The translations under genes and the position numbers were made by a program. Below are positions 4,880 to 9,313 of a stretch of 9,313 nt of DNA, one piece after another. Numbering within the stretch: the first letter of the stretch is position 1; each line of letters begins with the position of its first letter. The notes beneath the pieces were generated by a model. It was given only the letters and a program-made list of their open reading frames with translations. It ran no database searches and was not told the origin of the DNA. Location of the stretch: positions 1-9,313 of the forward strand of contig CAYTAG010000145.1 in the NCBI GenBank assembly GCA_964435625.1, read 5' to 3'. This DNA is from PXRE01 sp964435625. GTDB taxonomy: Archaea > Halobacteriota > Halobacteria > Halobacteriales > PXRE01.

Positions 4880-5887
4880 ATGAAGGATCTGTTCCTGCGC
4901 GCCCTGCGGGGCGAACGGACCGAGCGCGCCCCGGTGTGGCTGATGCGACAGGCCGGGCGGTACCTCCCCGAGTACCGCGAACTCCGGAGCCAGTACAGCT
5001 TCCTGGAGGCGATCAAGACCCCCGAGGTCGCCGAGGAGATCAGCCTCCAGCCCTACGAGCGGTTCCGCCCCGACGGCGTGGTGATGTACTCGGACATCCT
5101 GACGGTGCTGGAACCGCTGGGCTTCTCGTACCACCTCGAATCCGGCGTCGGCCCGGTCGTCGAGAACCCCGTCGAGGGACCCGACGACGTCGACCGGCCG
5201 GTCGGCGACGTCCGCGAGGAGATCGACTACGTCGGCGAGTTGCTCCGGCGCCTCCAGGCAACCCTGGACGGCGACGCGGCCGTGATCGGCTTCGCCGGCG
5301 GTCCCTTCACACTCGCATCGTACGCCGTCGCGGGCGAACCGACGAAGAACCACCTGCCGGTGCGCCGACTCCGGGCGCGCCACCCCGAGGCGTTCCGGAC
5401 GTTACTGGAGCGGTTCGCCGACGTGACCGTCGAGTACCTGCAGTTCCAGGCCGAGGCCGGCGCCGACGTCGTCCAGGTGTTCGACACCTACGCCGGCTAC
5501 CTCTCCCCTGCGGACTACCGGGAGTTCCTGCTCCCGCTACACCGCCGCATCCACGACGCCGTCGACCTCCCGTCGATCATGTTCGCCCGCGGGCTCTCGG
5601 GCAACCTCGACCTGCTGGCCGACAGCGGCGCCGACGCCGTCTCGGTCGACTGGACGGTCGACATCGCGCAGGCCCGCGAAGAACTCGGGGACACGCCGGT
5701 CCAGGGCAACCTCGACCCCGCGTATCTGCTCGGTGACCCCGGGTTCGTCCGCGAGCGGACCCGCGACCTGATCGAGGCGGCCGGCCCCGAGGGGCACGTC
5801 CTCAACCTCGGCCACGGCGTTCACCGCGAGACGCCCGTCGAGAACGTCGAGGCGTTCGTCGAGACGGCGAAAACCGTCGAGCGGTAA
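4880..5887 (+). CDS. hemE: Uroporphyrinogen III decarboxylase
   Basis: HemE removes the four acetate carboxyls of uroporphyrinogen III to give coproporphyrinogen III in the cytoplasm. This 335-residue protein has the family length and signatures: PVWLMRQAGRYLPEYR (18-33; R23 and R27 match substrate-binding arginines), YSDIL (D72, the catalytic aspartate equivalent), GFAGGPFTLASY (137-148; Y148 equivalent to the active-site Tyr), VQVFDTYAGYLSP (198-210), SVDW, QGNLDP (275-280) and NLGHGVHRETP (309-319; H312). The frame is open further upstream, but the ATG at 4880 gives the normal N-terminus and sits at leaderless spacing from a BRE/TATA element. The transporter gene follows after 56 nt with its own promoter. 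The other haem genes lie beyond it on the opposite strand, so the cluster is split into two transcription units. The assignment is very secure. Confidence 0.97.
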   Translation: MKDLFLRALRGERTERAPVWLMRQAGRYLPEYRELRSQYSFLEAIKTPEVAEEISLQPYERFRPDGVVMYSDILTVLEPLGFSYHLESGVGPVVENPVEGPDDVDRPVGDVREEIDYVGELLRRLQATLDGDAAVIGFAGGPFTLASYAVAGEPTKNHLPVRRLRARHPEAFRTLLERFADVTVEYLQFQAEAGADVVQVFDTYAGYLSPADYREFLLPLHRRIHDAVDLPSIMFARGLSGNLDLLADSGADAVSVDWTVDIAQAREELGDTPVQGNLDPAYLLGDPGFVRERTRDLIEAAGPEGHVLNLGHGVHRETPVENVEAFVETAKTVER

Positions 5888-5908
5888 CCGGGCCGGATGG
5901 CGGTCCCG

Positions 5909-5918
5909 TACTTATTTT
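5909..5918 (+). promoter_or_regulatory. TATA box of the PiT-family transporter gene
   Basis: TACTTATTTT is an AT-rich island in the hemE-transporter gap. Its centre is about 30 nt before the ATG at 5944, so the transporter can be transcribed independently of hemE with a leader of only a few nucleotides. The same T-run could also end hemE transcripts. Confidence 0.5.
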
Positions 5919-5943
5919 CCGATCCTGGCCGAAACGGTAGTAG

Positions 5944-7110
5944 ATGGTTTCGGTCACGTTGGTCGTCGGCGTCGTCGCGTCGGTCTTCGTCGGCTTCAAC
6001 ATCGGCGGTTCCTCGACCGGGATCGCGTGGGGGCCGGCCGTCGGGGCGAAGGTGCTCCGCAAGGTCACCGCGGCCGGCCTGATGACGGTGTTCGTCTTCC
6101 TGGGCGGGTGGACGGTCGGCCGGAACGTCATGGACACGCTGGCCGGCGACGTCATCACCATCCCCATCTCGCTGGAGGCGGGCGTCGCCGTCCTCTTTTT
6201 CATCGGCCTGGGCATCCTCGTGGCGAACGTCTTCGGCGTTCCCGTCCCCACCTCGATGACGACCGTCGGCGCCATCGCGGGCCTCGGGCTGGCGACCGGA
6301 ACGCTGAACTTCGAGACCATCGGCTGGATCGTCTCGTGGTGGTTCGTGACGCCCATCGTCGGCTTCTGGGTGGGCGCAATGATCGGCCGGTACATCTACT
6401 CGGAACTCAACCGCCGGGTCGAGATATCGGTCTCGGAGGGGTCGCTGCTCGTGCTCGACCGCAGCGGGACGGTTCCGAGGGTGGCCCTCGGGCCGAACAC
6501 GACGGTCCAGGAACTGCTCGGGACGGTCGTCGTGCTCGTCGTCGGCTGTTACATGGCGTTCAGCGCGGGCGCGAGCAACGTCCCCAACGCCGTCGCCCCG
6601 CTGGTCAGCAGCGGCGCGCTGGCCCCCGACACCGCAATCGTGCTGGCCACGGTGGCCATCGGCGTCGGCGGGTTCACCATCGCCCGGCGGACGATGGAGT
6701 CCGTCGGCAGCGAACTGAGCGACATCCCGCTGCTGGCCGCGCTGATCGTCATGGTCACGGCGGCGTCGATCACGACCTTCCTCTCGTCCATCGGCATCCC
6801 GATCAGCCTCGTGATGGCCTCGGTGATGACCATCGTCGGCCTGGGGTGGGGCCGGGCCACCCGGCCGGTCGCCGCCCGCGACGCCGTCCGGGGCGACGTC
6901 GACGCCCGGATCGGGACGGGGGCGCTGAAGGCCGAACCGGAGACGCCGGTCACCAGGATCGGCGAGGAAGAACCCGAGGAGGTGCTGGAAGCCGGCGACC
7001 TGTTCAACCCCCGGGCCGTCATCAAGTACGTCTCGATGTGGATCGTCGGGCCGACGATGTCGACGGTCCTCTCGTACCTCTTTTTCGTCGCCGTCCCGTT
7101 CGTGGGGTGA
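5944..7110 (+). CDS. PiT-family inorganic phosphate transporter (divergent)
   Basis: This 388-residue integral membrane protein has the inverted two-repeat layout of PiT permeases. Repeat 1 has GFNIGGSSTGIAWGPAVG (17-34) and VPVPTSMTTVGAIAG (99-113); repeat 2 has FSAGASNVPNAVAPLVSSG (206-224) and GIPISLVMASVMTIVG (284-299). About eight to ten membrane segments are expected, with hydrophilic loops at ~150-187 and 303-355 and a final segment at ~360-385. Compared with the textbook motifs (GANDVANA, PVSTTH), the Asp of both signature loops is replaced (Ile20, Ser211) and the His after STT is absent, so ion coupling or substrate may differ. No PhoU-like regulator is next to it. It sits between the two haem units and is convergent with hemG. 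Confident at family level, less so for the substrate. Confidence 0.85.
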   Translation: MVSVTLVVGVVASVFVGFNIGGSSTGIAWGPAVGAKVLRKVTAAGLMTVFVFLGGWTVGRNVMDTLAGDVITIPISLEAGVAVLFFIGLGILVANVFGVPVPTSMTTVGAIAGLGLATGTLNFETIGWIVSWWFVTPIVGFWVGAMIGRYIYSELNRRVEISVSEGSLLVLDRSGTVPRVALGPNTTVQELLGTVVVLVVGCYMAFSAGASNVPNAVAPLVSSGALAPDTAIVLATVAIGVGGFTIARRTMESVGSELSDIPLLAALIVMVTAASITTFLSSIGIPISLVMASVMTIVGLGWGRATRPVAARDAVRGDVDARIGTGALKAEPETPVTRIGEEEPEEVLEAGDLFNPRAVIKYVSMWIVGPTMSTVLSYLFFVAVPFVG

Positions 7111-7147
7111 CGGTCGTCCCGGGGCGCGGTCGCCCCGGACGGTCACC
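7106..7147. terminator. Hairpin between convergent transporter and hemG genes
   Basis: CCGGGGCG (7119-7126) and CGCCCCGG (7131-7138) form a perfect 8-bp stem with a CGGT loop. An outer stem, GGTGAC (7106-7111) with GTCACC (7142-7147), extends it and overlaps the transporter stop codon. It fills most of the 48-bp gap between the two convergent genes and could stop or insulate transcription from both sides. No T-run accompanies it, so termination activity is uncertain. Confidence 0.45.
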
Positions 7148-7158
7148 CGAGTCGGCCG

Positions 7159-8532
7159 TCACTCCCCGCCGGCGAGTCGCCCCGCGAGTCGCTTCGCCTG
7201 GCGGACCCGCGAGGGGACGCCCATCCGCGCGGTGTAGTTCGTCGCCAGGTGGACGCCGTCGGGCAGCGAGACGTCCTCCAGCGCGTCCCAGGACTCGTCG
7301 TACGCCGGGAACCCCCACCGCGGACGCGCGACGTCGATAACCTCGGCCGACGTGCCCATCACCGTCTCGAACTCCTCGCGGGCGATCCGCGCGAGGTCGT
7401 CGTCGTCGCGCTCCAGCACCTCGCGGTCGGGCATCCCCCCGAGGAAGCAGGTGTGGACGCCCGCCCGAGTTCCGCGCGACGAGGCTCCGCCCGTGGACCC
7501 ACTCCGGGCGAACGCGGGGCCGACCCAGGAGACCCCCAGGGTGTGAAGCGATTCGCCCTTGCGCACCTGGTAGCCCAGCCCCCGCCGGTCGTGGTCCGCC
7601 CGCAGGTAGACCATCGCCAGGGGGTTGTACGTCAACTCCCGGAGAGCCGCGGCGTCGGGAGCGATCCCCGCCAGCACGTCGGCCGCGGCGTCGGCGGGCG
7701 CCGTGACCACGACCTCCTCGACGGCGACCGTCTCGCCGTCGGCGACGAGTTCGAAGCCCTCGCCGGCCGGCCGGACCGTCTCGACCGGCGTTTCCAGTCG
7801 GACGTGCTCGCGGTTGGCCTCGTACAGCGCCGTCGTGAGCCGTTCGTTGCCGCCTTCGAACGCGATCCGCGGCGACGACTCGCTGCCGAGCAGTCGCCGG
7901 ACGGCGGGCTTGAGGAGGCTCCCCTCGCGGGCTTCCAGGCGGACGAGGTTCTCCAGCGAGTGGGCCGCCGGCATCCGCGCCGGGTCCGAGCCGAAGACCC
8001 CGCCGAACAGCGGCCCGATCACGTTCTCGTAGGCCTCCCGGCCGAACTTCCGGGTGAACAGTTCGGCGGCGGTTTCGTTAGGGTCGCCGGCGTCGGTCAG
8101 TGGCTCCTTCAGAACCCGGAGTTTGCCGCGCCAGGACAGCAGGTCCGTCGTCAGGAACGTCCGCAGCGACAGCGGCACCTGCCGGAGGCGCCCGTCCGCG
8201 TAGACGTACAGCGGCAGGTCCGGGTCGGCCGCGACGGCCGCGTCCGCCAGGCCCAGGTCCGAAACGAGGTCCGCCAGCGGCCCCGACAGTCGGACCCGCT
8301 GTGGCCCCTGTTCGAGGACGTGGCCGTCGACCACCCGGCTCCGGACGACGCCGCCGGGGCGGTCGCTGGCCTCGAACGTGATCGGTTCCGCGCCGCGCTG
8401 GCCGAGGTAGTGGGTCAGCGCCAGGCCGGTGATTCCGGCGCCGACGACGCCGACCCGTTTCGCGTCGCTCGCCTGGCCGCCGGCCAACGCGCCGTCGCTG
8501 CTCCGGCCGTTGCTCGGTTCCCCGTCGCTCAT
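7159..8532 (-). CDS. hemG: HemY-type protoporphyrinogen/coproporphyrinogen oxidase
   Basis: This FAD-dependent amine-oxidase-fold enzyme (457 residues) oxidises a porphyrinogen to a porphyrin. Although named hemG in many archaeal annotations, it is of the HemY/CgoX type, not the flavodoxin-like E. coli HemG. It has the dinucleotide-binding GAGITGL (31-37), EASDRPGGVVRS (54-65), YENVIGPLFGGVFGSDP (168-184) and the C-terminal FAD motif GVHLATNY (426-433). Residues 1-25 are a Gly/Ser/Asp-rich tail typical of haloarchaeal proteins. A Ser/Gly/Arg-rich insertion (~343-357) interrupts the conserved stretch between SWVGPAF and GVHTCFLGG and is encoded by repeat-like DNA. It begins 7 nt after the hemH stop codon without a clear ribosome-binding site, so the two are probably one operon with coupled translation. 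Confidence 0.93.
   Translation of the reverse strand: MSDGEPSNGRSSDGALAGGQASDAKRVGVVGAGITGLALTHYLGQRGAEPITFEASDRPGGVVRSRVVDGHVLEQGPQRVRLSGPLADLVSDLGLADAAVAADPDLPLYVYADGRLRQVPLSLRTFLTTDLLSWRGKLRVLKEPLTDAGDPNETAAELFTRKFGREAYENVIGPLFGGVFGSDPARMPAAHSLENLVRLEAREGSLLKPAVRRLLGSESSPRIAFEGGNERLTTALYEANREHVRLETPVETVRPAGEGFELVADGETVAVEEVVVTAPADAAADVLAGIAPDAAALRELTYNPLAMVYLRADHDRRGLGYQVRKGESLHTLGVSWVGPAFARSGSTGGASSRGTRAGVHTCFLGGMPDREVLERDDDDLARIAREEFETVMGTSAEVIDVARPRWGFPAYDESWDALEDVSLPDGVHLATNYTARMGVPSRVRQAKRLAGRLAGGE
7461..7510. repeat. Imperfect palindrome encoding an insertion in hemG
   Basis: CGCCCG-AGT (7462-7470) is complementary, with one bulged base, to ACTCCGGGCG (7501-7510). The segment between them encodes most of the Ser/Gly/Arg-rich insertion at residues 343-357 of HemG and uses codons uncommon in the gene (AGT, GGA, ACT on the coding strand). 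No clean flanking direct repeat is seen. Confidence 0.4.
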
Positions 8533-8539
8533 CGCCGGG

Positions 8540-9313
8540 TCACTGTCGCCGCGGCGCGTTCAGGCAGACGGCGCCCTCGTCCTTGCACTGGCACTCCCGG
8601 AGCTGGTAGTACCCGGGGTCGAACCCGGCGAGGAACGGCTCGATCAGGTCCGCCAGCACCGCCGCGAACCGGTCGTCGTCGTGCGGGATCGGCACCCGGT
8701 GGAACTCGATGTCCTCCTCTTCTGCCTCCTCGCGGAGTTCGTCGTCCAGTTCCGAGAGGGTCTCGCTCTGCTCGTGCATGAAGCTCACCGGGTCGACCAG
8801 CACGCGGTCGGCGTCCAGATCCTCGACGACGTCCTCGACGTCCGGCTCCGTCCAGGGGATGTCGCGGTTCTCGTGGTTCTGGTAGCCCAGCAGGTAGTCG
8901 TCGACGCCGACCATCGCGGCCATCGTCTCGCACCACTCCTCGACGTAGACGCCGTAGCGGCTGCCCTGCTCCAGGTAGTACTGCGGCGTGCCGTGGGCGG
9001 AAAACAGCAGGGCGGTGTCCTCGTCGGTCAGGTCAAGGCCGTGCTCGTCGGCGTAGTCGCGGATCGCGTCCGCCCGGATGCGGTTGTACAGCGGGTGACG
9101 GTGCCAGCCCGTTACCTGGTGGAGGTCGGGGTCCCAGCCGTCGGTCGCGGCGATTTCTTCTTCGAACTCCTCCAGCGCGGCCACAGTGGTCGAGGGGCCA
9201 CAGAGGGGGTACACGGGGAGGCCGACCACGCGGTCGTGGCCGTCCGCGCGGGCCGCATCCACGGCGTCGTCGATCAGCGGCTCCATGAACTGCAGGCCGA
9301 CGTAGGTCTCGAC
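8540..9313 (-). CDS. hemH: Ferrochelatase (5' end outside the window)
   Basis: HemH/CpfC inserts Fe2+ into a porphyrin. The 257 visible residues are the C-terminal part; the frame is open at the right edge (VETYVGLQF...), and by family length about 80 residues are missing. The catalytic motifs are LLFSAHGTP (His codon 8993-8995) and DPVSFMHEQSETLSELD (Glu codon 8762-8764), with the family signatures LPVYPLCGPSTT and YQNHENRDIPWTEPD. The C-terminus, DPGYYQLRECQCKDEGAVCLN, carries a C-x-C-x6-C cluster (codons near 8593, 8587 and 8566); with the Cys of YPLCGP (9200-9202) this gives four candidate [2Fe-2S] ligands, as found in a subset of prokaryotic ferrochelatases. It is first of a minus-strand pair with hemG, 7 nt apart. 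The start and promoter are not visible. Confidence 0.94.
   Translation of the reverse strand, partial: VETYVGLQFMEPLIDDAVDAARADGHDRVVGLPVYPLCGPSTTVAALEEFEEEIAATDGWDPDLHQVTGWHRHPLYNRIRADAIRDYADEHGLDLTDEDTALLFSAHGTPQYYLEQGSRYGVYVEEWCETMAAMVGVDDYLLGYQNHENRDIPWTEPDVEDVVEDLDADRVLVDPVSFMHEQSETLSELDDELREEAEEEDIEFHRVPIPHDDDRFAAVLADLIEPFLAGFDPGYYQLRECQCKDEGAVCLNAPRRQ

Noticed and set aside
5821..7146. Minus-strand 441-codon frame antisense to the transporter
   Set aside because: The translation is D/R/H-rich low complexity with no hydrophobic core; the plus strand encodes a clear membrane protein.
7249..8781. Plus-strand 510-codon frame antisense to hemG and hemH
   Set aside because: It overlaps two recognised genes and has an R/V/Q/P-rich translation typical of antisense frames in GC-rich DNA.

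Overview
The window looks like chromosomal DNA from a halophilic archaeon (class Halobacteria). Its genes are very GC-rich with G/C-ending codons, the proteins are strongly acidic (runs of D and E), and several genes have an archaeal BRE/TATA element about 27 nt upstream of the ATG with no Shine-Dalgarno sequence, which suggests leaderless mRNAs. I cannot name the genus. No rRNA, tRNA, CRISPR array or intact insertion sequence was found.

Layout. Positions 1-826 hold no convincing gene. The first ~220 bases are less GC-rich; 220-710 is a chain of perfect inverted repeats (224-254, 268-288, 310-414, 437-456, 527-707), followed by an AT-rich tract with a TATA-like box (727-734) and a T-rich tract that probably ends the next gene. 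Positions 827-3672 hold a lipid-metabolism block: an APH-type kinase (minus), a small two-helix membrane protein (minus) and a divergent acyl-CoA dehydrogenase (plus). Positions 3737-4798 hold two convergent universal stress proteins, the first with an extra C-terminal domain. Positions 4880-9313 hold haem genes: hemE (plus), a PiT-family transporter (plus), then a minus-strand pair, hemG/hemY type and hemH, with hemH running off the right edge.

How the genes may work together. The kinase and the acyl-CoA dehydrogenase resemble the two halves of mammalian ACAD10/ACAD11 and the separate LvaA/LvaC proteins of Pseudomonas putida, which phosphorylate and then remove the 4-hydroxyl of 4-hydroxyacyl-CoAs; a similar pathway is the most interesting functional hypothesis here. 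HemE, the HemY-type oxidase and ferrochelatase cover uroporphyrinogen decarboxylation, flavin-dependent oxidation and iron insertion. With no HemF/HemN visible, they fit either a coproporphyrin-dependent or a protoporphyrin-dependent route, and the window alone cannot decide. The ferrochelatase tail has a Cys cluster that could bind an Fe-S centre.

A recurring oddity is that three conserved enzymes (kinase, acyl-CoA dehydrogenase, HemG) each carry a short hydrophilic insertion encoded by repeat-rich DNA. The one in the acyl-CoA dehydrogenase is the clearest: 51 bp, in frame, palindromic and flanked by a 5-bp direct repeat.
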